Shown here: positions 1 to 7,577 of the stretch, piece after piece
Layout of the letters: each line of letters begins with the position of its first letter
Position numbering within the stretch: the stretch's first letter is position 1
Origin: CAMDBL01 sp964498125
GTDB taxonomy: Bacteria; Pseudomonadota; Alphaproteobacteria; Rhizobiales; Hyphomicrobiaceae
Direction of reading: 5' to 3'
Length of the DNA: 43,708 nt
Assembly: GCA_964498125.1 (NCBI GenBank)
Contig: CAZCGE010000063.1
Location: 1 to 43,708 of the forward strand
Notes under the pieces: generated by a model
Told to the model about the DNA's origin: nothing
Seen by the model: only the letters and a program-made list of their open reading frames with translations
The model's database searches: none
Program-made: the position numbers and the translations under genes

Positions 1-2
1 AC

Positions 3-605
3 GAGAAAAAACGTCCCGGCGGTGGCGCGCCTTCGCGCAACAAGGGCAAGGCTCAAAAGGGCGGTCAGCAGCAAGGCAATGGCGCGCCTCAACAAGGTGG
101 TGAACAGGGCCAGGACGGCGGCGGTCAAGGCCCGTCGCCCGGTCAGCAGCAGCTCGGCGAGCGCCAGCGCGGTCTCAAGGATCGTTTGTCACGCCTGCAG
201 CGGGACTTAAGGGAAAAGGGGATGGGTTCGTCCGAGCAGCTCGACGCGGCGCGCCGGGCCATGGAGCGTGCCGAGAAGGCGCTCGAGGAAGGCGATATGC
301 AGAGCGCCACTGAGAACCAGGGCGAAGCCTTGGAAAAAATGCGCGAAGGCTCTCAGGCTTTGGCGCAGGAAATGCGCTCTAAGATTCCCGGCCGCCAGGG
401 CCAGAACCGCGAAACCCAGCGCGACCCATTTGGCCGGCCGCAGAAGACGCAGGGACCTGACTTGGGAACATCCGTCAAGGTGCCCGATAAGATCGATCAG
501 CAGCGGGCGCGCGAAATTCTGGAAGAGCTTCGCCGCCGCGTCGGCGAGGCGACCCGCCCGCCTGTCGAGCTCGACTATCTCGAGCGGCTCTTGAAGCGGT
601 TCTGA
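3..605 (+). CDS. TIGR02302/DUF4175-family protein, C-terminal part (5' end outside window)
   Basis: The reading frame is open from the first bases and ends in TGA at 603-605, giving about 200 residues of a longer protein. The visible part has a low-complexity Gly/Gln-rich linker (about residues 20-55), then charged helical segments with the sequences LRERQRGLKDRL-like and ALEKMREGSQALAQEM, and ends PVELDYLERLLKRF. This end pattern is typical of the large membrane-anchored TIGR02302 (DUF4175) proteins of Hyphomicrobiales, whose role is unknown. An internal ATG at 186 would give a shorter product, but the coding pattern clearly continues upstream of it. Family assignment is by recognition of the tail only. 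Confidence 0.7.
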   Translation, partial: EKKRPGGGAPSRNKGKAQKGGQQQGNGAPQQGGEQGQDGGGQGPSPGQQQLGERQRGLKDRLSRLQRDLREKGMGSSEQLDAARRAMERAEKALEEGDMQSATENQGEALEKMREGSQALAQEMRSKIPGRQGQNRETQRDPFGRPQKTQGPDLGTSVKVPDKIDQQRAREILEELRRRVGEATRPPVELDYLERLLKRF

Positions 606-623
606 TCGTCTGATTTTCTTATC

Positions 624-1583
624 TCAGCGGGCTGCGACCGCCGGCACCATCCGGATGCCGAAGCCTCCAATCACCTGATGGCTCGCGAAGTCCGTCTTGA
701 GATAGCCTCCGGGCGGCGGCTCGCCTCTGAGCCAGCGATTGAACTGCCGCCAAAGATCTGTCCAGAGCAAGTAACCCTCCTGCTGCGTCAACGGCATCTC
801 GTAGCGAGCGAACGTGAACTTATATTCGACGAAGTAGGACATATGCGGCAGCCGCAGCTCGAGCCCACCGAGCCCCTGCACGACCAGGCCTGCGTACTGA
901 TATTCATAGGTTCTCGCCTTCTCGCCTTTCATATCCACTTCCGAATGCGGAAGCGAGATGCCGGCGCCGAGCCCCACATAGGGCCATACCCGCATACCGA
1001 TTGACGGCAGCCTAAGCAAGCCGTTGAGCGTCAGCATATTGTGGCCGTGGGTGGCCTCGAGCTTGTCGAACACGTCGCTTATCTTGGTGCGCGCGGGTGC
1101 CGGCTTGCCGTTGAGTGTGCCTCTAAATTCGGCTTCCAGCTGCCGCTCGGCGGTTGCCTTGGAATGGGTAAAATCGATCATGGTGCCCGTGCGTCCGCCC
1201 TCGAACCAACGGGCGACACGCACGCCATAATAGATCGGGCTCTTGAACGGCTCGCCGATCCATTGGACATCCTTCATCGTGAAGTCGTGCGTTCCTTCCT
1301 TCTTCACGCTGACGTCGCTCGAATAGGTGTACGGCGCTCCTGTGTAAGTCGCGATGAGCGTTTCCTTGCCGGGCAGCACGGATGCCGAAGTCGTATCACC
1401 ACCAACGCGCGCGGACGCGGAACTTTGCTCGCCAGAGGCCACCTGTTCGAGCGTCGCGCCCGACCACGTCACAGCAAGAAGCATGGCCGCTGCCAACGCC
1501 GACAGGCGATCGAGGTGCCGGCCCACATCCCCGCCGGTTAATATTACGGGTCGAAGCCGTGCGTCCCCAGACTTCAATTGCAT
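624..1583 (-). CDS. LpxQ-like outer-membrane beta-barrel (putative lipid A oxidase)
   Basis: A 319-residue protein with a hydrophobic export segment near residues 28-45 (LSALAAAMLLAVTWSGA) and alternating aromatic/polar strands after it, ending in strand-like GGFGIRM. The segments ATYTGAPYTYSSDV, YYGVRVARWF, MIDFTHSKA, HGHNMLTLNGLLR and YVGLGAGISLPHSEV match what I recall of rhizobial LpxQ. That outer-membrane enzyme oxidises the proximal glucosamine of lipid A to 2-aminogluconate. The export segment sits unusually far from the ATG, so a GTG start near residue 20 is possible. It converges with the DUF4175 gene with an 18-bp gap. Enzyme activity is inferred; an outer-membrane barrel is the safer call. 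Confidence 0.6.
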   Translation of the reverse strand: MQLKSGDARLRPVILTGGDVGRHLDRLSALAAAMLLAVTWSGATLEQVASGEQSSASARVGGDTTSASVLPGKETLIATYTGAPYTYSSDVSVKKEGTHDFTMKDVQWIGEPFKSPIYYGVRVARWFEGGRTGTMIDFTHSKATAERQLEAEFRGTLNGKPAPARTKISDVFDKLEATHGHNMLTLNGLLRLPSIGMRVWPYVGLGAGISLPHSEVDMKGEKARTYEYQYAGLVVQGLGGLELRLPHMSYFVEYKFTFARYEMPLTQQEGYLLWTDLWRQFNRWLRGEPPPGGYLKTDFASHQVIGGFGIRMVPAVAAR

Positions 1584-1689
1584 TCGGATATCCCCGTCGC
1601 TTCGTATCTCGTGACACTAAAGGAAAGCACTGAGGCCGCGAAGCCCCCGGCCCTGCGGCTATTGATTCCTTATCGGAATGGCCGAGCTT

Positions 1690-2835
1690 TCAAGTTTGCG
1701 GCTGCTTTTCGCCGAGGCGATCCAGCATTCTCTTGACGGCGGCGATTTGCGGCGCGTTCTTCGTCAAATAGTCGTGTCCCGTATAGCCCCACCAGTCCCA
1801 GCAGCCCTGCGGATTGAGCGCGCTCTGCGCCACTTGCGGGAACAGCACGATCAGGCGGTTGCTGTCGGCCCAGGGGATGAAGCCCAAATCGGTCATCAAG
1901 GCATTACCCACACTGGTGCGGTTCTGGCCGCAGCCGTGAAACACGACATGGATGCGGCAACCGGCTTCGCGCCGGCAATCCGCTGGCACGTAAACGGCGC
2001 CGCCGCTGTCCAGGCCATGATCGGTGGCAGCGTCGGTATAGGCCGACTGATCGAAGTCCACCGCCGCGGCAGATGCAGTGGCGGGCCGCGGCTTCAGTGG
2101 ACCTAGCAGGTGGCCAAGCAGGTCGGCGACCTGGTCGTACTTGCAGTCGAGCACGTATGGCTGAACGGTCTCGCCACAGGCTTGGCCCTTGCCAGCGGTG
2201 ACAAAGCCGTGGCCGGAGGCGACATCCGTCACGTGCTTGATGGCTGCGCGGGGCACGCCGAGGGCGGCATAGAAGTCTGCGGCCGCCGCGACGACGCTGG
2301 GCGCAACCGTGCGGTCCTTGCGACCCGAATACAGATAGATTCGGCTGCGGGCCAGGTGATCTATGGGGTCGATGCGGTCGCTTCCGGCCAGGTGTCGCGC
2401 ACGATCGGCCAGGCCACGCGGATTGGGAATGCCCCACATTTTCAGGCCATCCAGCATGCAGCCGTTGATCGCCTTGCTGGCATTGAGGAACACCGTGCCC
2501 GGACCCGGCATGGCGTCGGCATATAGGCTTTCGGCACAGCCATAGGGCCCACCGGCGATCAGTGCCGCGCCGGTGATGATCCGCGCGTGCGCCAGCTGCA
2601 TCTGGCCGGCCATGTAGGCGCCGCTCGACAGGCCGGAGACAGTGGTCCCTTCCAGACGCGCGCCCAACGCCGGCAATTCAGCCGCCATGCCCGCACTGGC
2701 GAGCATCGACGCTGTCATGCCGATCGCCATGCGCGGGACCCAAGGCCGCCGCATCCGGGCGGAAGACCGCCACGCCGCCGACGATGTCGCGCCTAGCGAC
2801 GTTTGCGCCTGATGCCGGCTCGCTGTTTCCTGCAT
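1690..2835 (-). CDS. Secreted PHB-depolymerase-type alpha/beta hydrolase
   Basis: This 381-residue protein belongs to the extracellular short-chain polyhydroxybutyrate depolymerase-like esterases. The nucleophile elbow is GLSSG (Ser about residue 70). It is followed by the family-typical GGPYGCAES, then DRTVAP with a candidate catalytic Asp, SGHGFVT with a candidate His, and VFHGCGQ, the oxyanion-side motif. A signal peptide is visible as RMAIGMTASMLASAGMAA before ELPAL. ATG at 2835 lies 14 bp after the SMR gene, suggesting co-transcription; ATG at 2754 would put the signal peptide closer to the N-terminus and is a real alternative. The frame stays open further upstream to 3063, but that part overlaps the SMR gene. 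Substrate (PHB or another ester) is inferred from the family. Confidence 0.8.
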   Translation of the reverse strand: MQETASRHQAQTSLGATSSAAWRSSARMRRPWVPRMAIGMTASMLASAGMAAELPALGARLEGTTVSGLSSGAYMAGQMQLAHARIITGAALIAGGPYGCAESLYADAMPGPGTVFLNASKAINGCMLDGLKMWGIPNPRGLADRARHLAGSDRIDPIDHLARSRIYLYSGRKDRTVAPSVVAAAADFYAALGVPRAAIKHVTDVASGHGFVTAGKGQACGETVQPYVLDCKYDQVADLLGHLLGPLKPRPATASAAAVDFDQSAYTDAATDHGLDSGGAVYVPADCRREAGCRIHVVFHGCGQNRTSVGNALMTDLGFIPWADSNRLIVLFPQVAQSALNPQGCWDWWGYTGHDYLTKNAPQIAAVKRMLDRLGEKQPQT

Positions 2836-2849
2836 GCGTTTCGCTCGCT

Positions 2850-3173
2850 TCAGGTTTCCCGCGTGGCCAACTGCAATCCGACGACGCCGATAACAATGAG
2901 CCCGAGGCTCACAATCTTGAGTGCGGACGCCGATTCTCGGAACCAGATGATGCCGATGACGGCGACCAGGGCCGTGCCGGCACCCGACCAGATCGCATAG
3001 GCAATGGAAAGATCGATGTGCTTCAAGGTCAAATTGAGGCCTGCAAGCGCCAGGCCATAACACGTGAACGCGCCGACCGCCGGCCAGACCTCGCTGAAGC
3101 CGCGCGACAGCTTCAGCAGCGTCGTGCCTGCCACCTCGATGAGGATCGTTGCCGCCAGCAGCAGCCAGGCCAT
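2850..3173 (-). CDS. SMR-family multidrug/quaternary ammonium efflux protein (EmrE-like)
   Basis: A 107-residue protein of the family's normal size, with four hydrophobic helices. The membrane-embedded glutamate is present in the first helix (Glu13, in TILIEVAGTTLLKLS), and AYAIWSGAGT in helix 3 is the EmrE/QacE-type signature rather than the Gdx/SugE type. It should work as an antiparallel dimer in the inner membrane exchanging protons for cationic drugs. The ATG at 3173 has a good ribosome-binding site (AGGGAAAAGGC) just upstream; the frame opens earlier but without family similarity. The depolymerase-like gene follows after 14 bp, so the two are probably one transcript, although no functional link is obvious. 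Confidence 0.9.
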   Translation of the reverse strand: MAWLLLAATILIEVAGTTLLKLSRGFSEVWPAVGAFTCYGLALAGLNLTLKHIDLSIAYAIWSGAGTALVAVIGIIWFRESASALKIVSLGLIVIGVVGLQLATRET

Positions 3174-3333
3174 GCCTTTTCCCTTCACAATGCGACGAAT
3201 CCAGTCGCTACAGTCGGGCGGGCCATGCGACCGTGGCAAGCGTTTTTCGGCTTGCCGTTATGGCTATGCAGGTTGATCGCGGGCGAGCCTTCGGTCACGT
3301 TGACCTTCATGACGATTGCGCACGGAGGGCACC

Positions 3334-3993
3334 ATGGCAGCGATACCGCTTGCCGAGATCAGGGCGAAGCTCTTTACCGCCGTTCTCTCCGACTGCCTGG
3401 ATGCGTCCGGCGCCATGGGCCAGGCCCTGCCGCCGCGCATCCGGCCGCTCGACGAGGCGAGCGTCATGGTCGGGCGGGCGCGCACGGCCGCGTTCATGCA
3501 GGTGTGGCAACAGGAACCGGGGCTCAATCCCTATGAGCTGGAGATCGCGCTGATCGACAGTCTGGCGCCCGACGAGATCCCCGTGTTCGCCTGCACCAAT
3601 CCCGAGCGCATCGCGCCGTGGGGCGAGCTGCTGTCGACGGCGGCCAAGGTGCGCGGCGCGGCGGGTGCGTTGATGGATGGATGCGTGCGCGACATCAAGG
3701 CCATCCGTTCCATGACTTTTCCGGTGTTCCACGGCGGCATCGGGCCGCTCGACACCAAGGGGCGCGGCCGGGTGATGGCGCTCGACGTGCCGGTCGAGTG
3801 CGCGGGCGTGCGGGTGGAGAGCGGTGATCTGATCTTCGGCGACGCGGACGGCGTCGTGGTCGTGCCGCGCCGCCTGGAGGCCGAGGTGCTGCGGCTCGCC
3901 TTCGAGAAGGTCGAGGGTGAGCGGCGCACGCTGGCCGAGCTACAGCGTGGCGACAAGCTCGCCGACGTCTTCAAGCGGCATGGCATCCTGTGA
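3334..3993 (+). CDS. RraA-family protein (HMG/CHA aldolase-like)
   Basis: A 219-residue protein with the RraA fold. The segments LSDCLDASGAMG at the N-terminus, WGELLSTAAKVRGAAGALMDGCVRD (written here in two parts: WGELLSTAAKVRGAAG and ALMDGCVRD), and GDADGVVVVP near the C-terminus are family hallmarks. The Gly and Arg-Asp pair in DGCVRD normally bind substrate and the divalent metal. Members act as 4-hydroxy-4-methyl-2-oxoglutarate/oxaloacetate aldolases or as RNase E regulators; the conserved RD pair favours an aldolase-type enzyme, without a specific substrate. The start at 3334 is chosen because GGAGGG lies just upstream; a TTG at 3316 is less likely. It stands alone, converging with the MFS gene. 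Confidence 0.85.
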   Translation: MAAIPLAEIRAKLFTAVLSDCLDASGAMGQALPPRIRPLDEASVMVGRARTAAFMQVWQQEPGLNPYELEIALIDSLAPDEIPVFACTNPERIAPWGELLSTAAKVRGAAGALMDGCVRDIKAIRSMTFPVFHGGIGPLDTKGRGRVMALDVPVECAGVRVESGDLIFGDADGVVVVPRRLEAEVLRLAFEKVEGERRTLAELQRGDKLADVFKRHGIL

Positions 3994-4027
3994 GCCGGGC
4001 GCAGCAGCAGCCATGCGGCCTGCCGCG

Positions 4028-5314
4028 CTACATCGCCTGCGCCGCACGGATTTGCTTCAGGTTGGCGAAATACCACAACAACGCCAGCACCTGGACGGCG
4101 AAGAACACACCGAATGCAACCTGATAGGATGCCGCTTCGTAGCCGCCGCCGGCCCGCGCCGGGAACAGACCGATGATGGCGCCGATGCCATACTGTGCAC
4201 CGAACGCCCACATGAACATGACGAGGTTGATGGCGGTGTTGGCGCGTCCCGACAAGCTGGCGCCGAAGTAGCGGGCGAACCAGGGGTAGGCGAGCACGGC
4301 GACGTGGCCGGTCATGGCGAATGCGCACCAGAGCGTCAGCGCCAGCCAGCGGTCGGATGGATTGAACAGCAGTGCGGCTTGCGCGGCGAAATACAGCACC
4401 TGAAAGCCCAACATGACCGTCAGCAGGCTGACGCCGCGGCGCGCCAGCCGATCGGCAATGAACCCGGTACCGAGAAAGCTGACCGCAAGGCCCGCGGCCA
4501 TCAGCAACAGCGAATTGGCGACGCCGAGCCGGTCGAGGCCGCCGATATCCTTGAACCACGGGCCCGCCCACAGCGTCTGAATGGCGATGTGCGTGCCGGC
4601 GGTGGTGGCGAGCAGCGGCGCCATGGCCAGGAACACGCGGTCGGTATAAATGCGGCCGACCTGGCGCAGTTGGACCGTCAGCGGCTCGATTGACGTCGCC
4701 GCGCTCTGCCGCTCTGGCACTACCAGGAAGATCAGCAGGGCGACTGCGAGCGTGACGCCGCCGAGCACCGCAAAAACCGTGCGCCAGCCCAGTGCCTGCA
4801 CCGCCAGCTCCAGCGGCGTCGTGGCGATCAGCAGACCAAGCCCGCCGAGTGTCAGGATGCCGGCATTGGCCAGCGCCCGACGCGGCTCCGGCACCCAAAT
4901 CACCACGGCCTTGAAGCCGGCCATCAGGCCGCCCGAAAAGGCGATGCCGATCAGCGCACGGGCCAGCGTCAGCGTCACAACGCTATCGGCAATCGCAAAC
5001 AACACCGAACCGATGGCGCCGAGGCCGATCAGCACGGTCTGCACGCGTCGCGGACCATAGCGATCGAGTAGGACGCCGAGCGGCAGTTGGAACAAGGCGA
5101 AGGCGCCGAGATAGGCCGCCGTCAGCAGCCCGAGCTCGGAGGCGGTCAATCCAATTTCCTTGACCAGGTCCGGTGCGACGATCGCGTTGACCGCGCGGTA
5201 GAGGTAGGACAACAGGTAGCCGAGCGCGAATGGAAACAGCGCGGCCAGAATCAGCGCGAAAGCGGGCCGCCCCGCCACGGCCGTCTCACTCGAGTCATGA
5301 GGGGGAGTTGCCAT
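4028..5314 (-). CDS. MFS transporter
   Basis: A 428-residue integral membrane protein with about twelve hydrophobic helices. The loop between helices 2 and 3 carries the MFS motif A (PLGVLLDRYGPRR), and a weaker copy, FIADRLARRG, follows in the second half. These two show the duplicated six-helix layout of the family. The substrate is not predictable; the general sequence resembles anion/metabolite MFS members. It is transcribed toward the RraA-type gene and converges with it, leaving 34 bp between stops. Nothing in the flanks ties it to a pathway. Confidence 0.9.
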   Translation of the reverse strand: MATPPHDSSETAVAGRPAFALILAALFPFALGYLLSYLYRAVNAIVAPDLVKEIGLTASELGLLTAAYLGAFALFQLPLGVLLDRYGPRRVQTVLIGLGAIGSVLFAIADSVVTLTLARALIGIAFSGGLMAGFKAVVIWVPEPRRALANAGILTLGGLGLLIATTPLELAVQALGWRTVFAVLGGVTLAVALLIFLVVPERQSAATSIEPLTVQLRQVGRIYTDRVFLAMAPLLATTAGTHIAIQTLWAGPWFKDIGGLDRLGVANSLLLMAAGLAVSFLGTGFIADRLARRGVSLLTVMLGFQVLYFAAQAALLFNPSDRWLALTLWCAFAMTGHVAVLAYPWFARYFGASLSGRANTAINLVMFMWAFGAQYGIGAIIGLFPARAGGGYEAASYQVAFGVFFAVQVLALLWYFANLKQIRAAQAM

Positions 5315-5428
5315 GCCTGAAGCCTTCGGCGGGGAGGGGACTGAAGCGAAGCGTCAAGATAGCCGCTGGCCGGTGGCCATGCCATGTACAACTGCCGGAA
5401 ATGTTGCCTGATACCAAAATTGAGCGGC

Positions 5429-6355
5429 TCATTTCTGGCACTTGGCGCAATAGACCGTGCTTCGCCCGCCCTGCACGATGCGCTTGATCTTGCCGCCGCA
5501 ATTTTCGCGCGTGCACGGCTCGCCTTCGCGGCCGTAGACGCGGAAGCGATGCTGGAAATATCCGAGCGAGCCATCGGTCTGCTTGTAATCGCGCAAGGTC
5601 GAGCCGCCGGCGGCGATCGCCTCCTCCAGCACCGAGCGGATCGTAGGTACCAGGTTTTCCGCCCGCTTGGTCGGGGCACCCTTGCGGTCGGCGAGGCAGG
5701 CGCAAGCGCGGCACGGCGACAGGCCCGAGCGATGCAGCGCCTCGCAGACGTAGATGTTGCCGAGTCCGGCGACGATGCGCTGGTCCATCAGGAAGGTTTT
5801 GAGGTCGGTGGTCTTGCCGTTGGCGCGACTGGCGAGGTAATCCGCCGTCAGCGCATTGCCCAGCGGCTCGACGCCGAGGCTCTTGAACAGCGGGTGGACT
5901 TCCAGCTCGGTCTCGGCAATGAGTTGCATATAGCCGAAGCGGCGCGGGTCGTTGTAGGTGATCACCGCCCCGCCCGACATGTGGAACACGGCATGATCGT
6001 GCGCGGGGTCAGACCCTGCGGGTCTGACCCCATGCTCCGAGCGCACCAACCTGGGGTCAGACGCTCTTTGTTTGCCTACCTGCGGCAGGACGGGTCTGAC
6101 CCCGTTCACAATCGAGAACCGCCCGCTCATGCCGAGATGCATGACCAGAACCTCGCCGGAGGAGAGCCGCGCGATCAGGTATTTCGCGCGCCGGCCGAGA
6201 TGTGTGATGGTCTGGCCTTCCAGGCGCTCGACGAAGCGTTCGGGAAACGGAAACCGCAAATCGGGCCGGTTCTGCGTGACGCGCACGAAACGGAACCCGG
6301 CCATCACCGGCTCCAGGCCGCGTCGCACCGTCTCCACCTCGGGCAACTCGGGCAT
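5429..6355 (-). CDS. mutM: Formamidopyrimidine-DNA glycosylase (Fpg/MutM)
   Basis: Bifunctional glycosylase/AP lyase that removes 8-oxoguanine and other oxidised purines. The N-terminus MPELPEVETVRRGL contains the catalytic Pro2 and Glu3; the H2TH region AGLGNIYVCEALHRSGL and the C-terminal zinc finger (CTRENC then CAKCQK) are intact, so the enzyme should work. At 308 residues it is a little longer than I expect for the order. The extra length comes from a loop between HLGMSGRFSIV and HDHAVFHM that is encoded by a palindromic repeat (see 6005-6103). SD GAAGG precedes the ATG, which lies 10 bp after the methyltransferase stop, so the two genes are probably one operon. Confidence 0.95.
   Translation of the reverse strand: MPELPEVETVRRGLEPVMAGFRFVRVTQNRPDLRFPFPERFVERLEGQTITHLGRRAKYLIARLSSGEVLVMHLGMSGRFSIVNGVRPVLPQVGKQRASDPRLVRSEHGVRPAGSDPAHDHAVFHMSGGAVITYNDPRRFGYMQLIAETELEVHPLFKSLGVEPLGNALTADYLASRANGKTTDLKTFLMDQRIVAGLGNIYVCEALHRSGLSPCRACACLADRKGAPTKRAENLVPTIRSVLEEAIAAGGSTLRDYKQTDGSLGYFQHRFRVYGREGEPCTRENCGGKIKRIVQGGRSTVYCAKCQK
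6005..6103. repeat. Palindromic repeat cluster inserted in frame inside mutM
   Basis: Four copies of a GGGGTCAGACCC-type palindrome fall within 99 bp. GGGGTCAGACCC (6005-6016) and GGGTCTGACCCC (6020-6031) form a perfect 12-bp inverted repeat with a 3-nt loop. GGGGTCAGAC (6053-6062) and GTCTGACCCC (6094-6103) form a second, 10-bp inverted repeat with a 31-nt loop that contains a small CCTGC/GCAGG hairpin. The whole block is read through by mutM without a stop, adding a loop rich in Arg, Pro and Ser. The same arms occur at 7222, 7441 and 20989. Confidence 0.85.
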
Positions 6356-6365
6356 CAGGGCGCCT

Positions 6366-7133
6366 TCACGTAATCGCCGCCAGCCGCGTGTCCAGCGACA
6401 GCACCAGGCACCAGTGCGGCTCGAAGTCTGCCCCCAATGGCCAGACGTTGGCCCGAAAATCCTCCAGCAGCCGCGCCTCGTAGCGCTTGAACCACGCGGC
6501 CCGGCACAGCACGAACTTGGTCGCCGCCACGATCGTCTCGCGGTCGATGATGCACAAGACCACCATCTCGGGATGTTTCTCCAGGTACTCCTGCACCGTC
6601 ACCATCAAGGTCGGATAGCCGGGGTGCAGCATGTCGTCGAGCACGATCAGGCCGGCCGGATCAATCACGGCCGTCGCCAGCTCCAGATCCTTGGCCAGCG
6701 CCTTCCTCGAATGCTCGCCGTCGATATGAAACAGGCGCACGCGCTCGGCCCCGAGCTTTTCCAACAGCGCCCGCGGTGTCGTCGCGTTGCTGTCGACCTT
6801 CCATGTGATGCGCTTGTCGGCTGGGATGCCGTGCTTCAAACAATTGGCCTCGAAGCGATCTTTCACCTCCGGGTTCGGCCACTCGAAGATGTCCATGCCA
6901 AGGGCTTTTTCGCCGGGTTGCAAGGCATGGGACAGGGCAATGAAAAAGCGGCCCTCGAAGGCGCCCACTTCCGCGACGTGTCCCTTGACGCCCAATTCGC
7001 TCTGAATGCGCATCAGGCCGCAGGTGACGACCGCGGCAAAGCGCGAGGACATGCCGACGACGCGATCGTAGCCTTCCGCCAAATAGCGATCCGTCGCCGC
7101 GATGCCGGATTTCAGGTCCTCAACGCTGGTCAT
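6366..7133 (-). CDS. Class I SAM-dependent methyltransferase (Methyltransf_24-like)
   Basis: A 255-residue protein with a Rossmann-type SAM fold: motif I region VKGHVAEVGAFEGRF, an acidic strand end ALGMDIFEWP, then VRLFHIDGEHSRKAL and LIVLDDMLHPGYPT, which is the pattern of macrocin-O-methyltransferase-like/Methyltransf_24 proteins. The substrate is unknown; sugar or small-molecule O-methylation is typical of relatives. The start at 7133 and a second ATG at 7160 are both possible, with no decisive ribosome-binding site. The open frame runs further upstream through a palindromic repeat and should not be taken as coding. mutM follows after 10 bp. Confidence 0.75.
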   Translation of the reverse strand: MTSVEDLKSGIAATDRYLAEGYDRVVGMSSRFAAVVTCGLMRIQSELGVKGHVAEVGAFEGRFFIALSHALQPGEKALGMDIFEWPNPEVKDRFEANCLKHGIPADKRITWKVDSNATTPRALLEKLGAERVRLFHIDGEHSRKALAKDLELATAVIDPAGLIVLDDMLHPGYPTLMVTVQEYLEKHPEMVVLCIIDRETIVAATKFVLCRAAWFKRYEARLLEDFRANVWPLGADFEPHWCLVLSLDTRLAAIT

Positions 7134-7221
7134 GCTGCTCGGTCTCGTTGCTGCCGTCATGGTTGGCCGCACACTTGCCACGCCGTGCGCGTCTGCGCCA
7201 GCGGATACAGGTGGTGGGTTT

Positions 7222-7453
7222 GGGGTCTGACCCATTGGCGCTAACTTTGCGGCCGTCATTCCGGAAATGCGAGGCCCCTTTGGCCGAGCGTTATCCGGAA
7301 CCCAGCGGAGGGAGTGTGCGAAGCACACAATATATTGCGTCCTTCGGACGAGTCTTGCGCTGGGTTCCGGCTCGCGTCGGCGCTGAAGGGCGCCGCCTTG
7401 GCCGGAATGACGACGTAAAATGATCTATCTTAGCGCGTTTGGGGTCAGACCCC
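7222..7453. repeat. Nested palindromic (MITE/RIME-like) element with GGGGTCNGACCC arms
   Basis: This fills most of the gene-free stretch 7161-7577. The outer arms are GGGGTCTGACCC (7222-7233) and GGGGTCAGACCCC (7441-7453), inverted with respect to each other. Inside are CGTCATTCCGG (7254-7264) against CCGGAATGACG (7402-7412), then CCGGAACCCAGCG (7295-7307) against CGCTGGGTTCCGG (7358-7370), and two small hairpins in the centre (GTGTGC-GAA-GCACAC at 7314-7328; CGTCC-TTC-GGACG at 7338-7350). There is no transposase gene. The structure suggests a non-autonomous mobile or extragenic palindromic element. It lies between divergent genes, so it could influence both. Confidence 0.8.
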
Positions 7454-7577
7454 GACCGTCGACAAGATGTCGGACACCCCCACTGGCAACGGCCGCGTGG
7501 CCCCGGTATGACACGGTCTTGGCATAGGCCCGCCCGCGGATCGCACGGCGGCGCGAGCAGCGGAGAGGTCTCATCGT

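Noticed and set aside
2836..3063. N-terminal extension of the depolymerase-type hydrolase
   Set aside because: The frame is open but overlaps the SMR gene and is Arg/His-rich with no domain; the signal peptide lies further in.
5384..6373. Long plus-strand open frame (329 codons) opposite mutM
   Set aside because: It is the antisense shadow of mutM in GC-rich DNA; the protein has no recognisable motif and the opposite frame has all MutM motifs.
7161..7328. N-terminal extension of the methyltransferase into the palindromic element
   Set aside because: Coding through the repeat gives a Pro-rich stretch without family resemblance.
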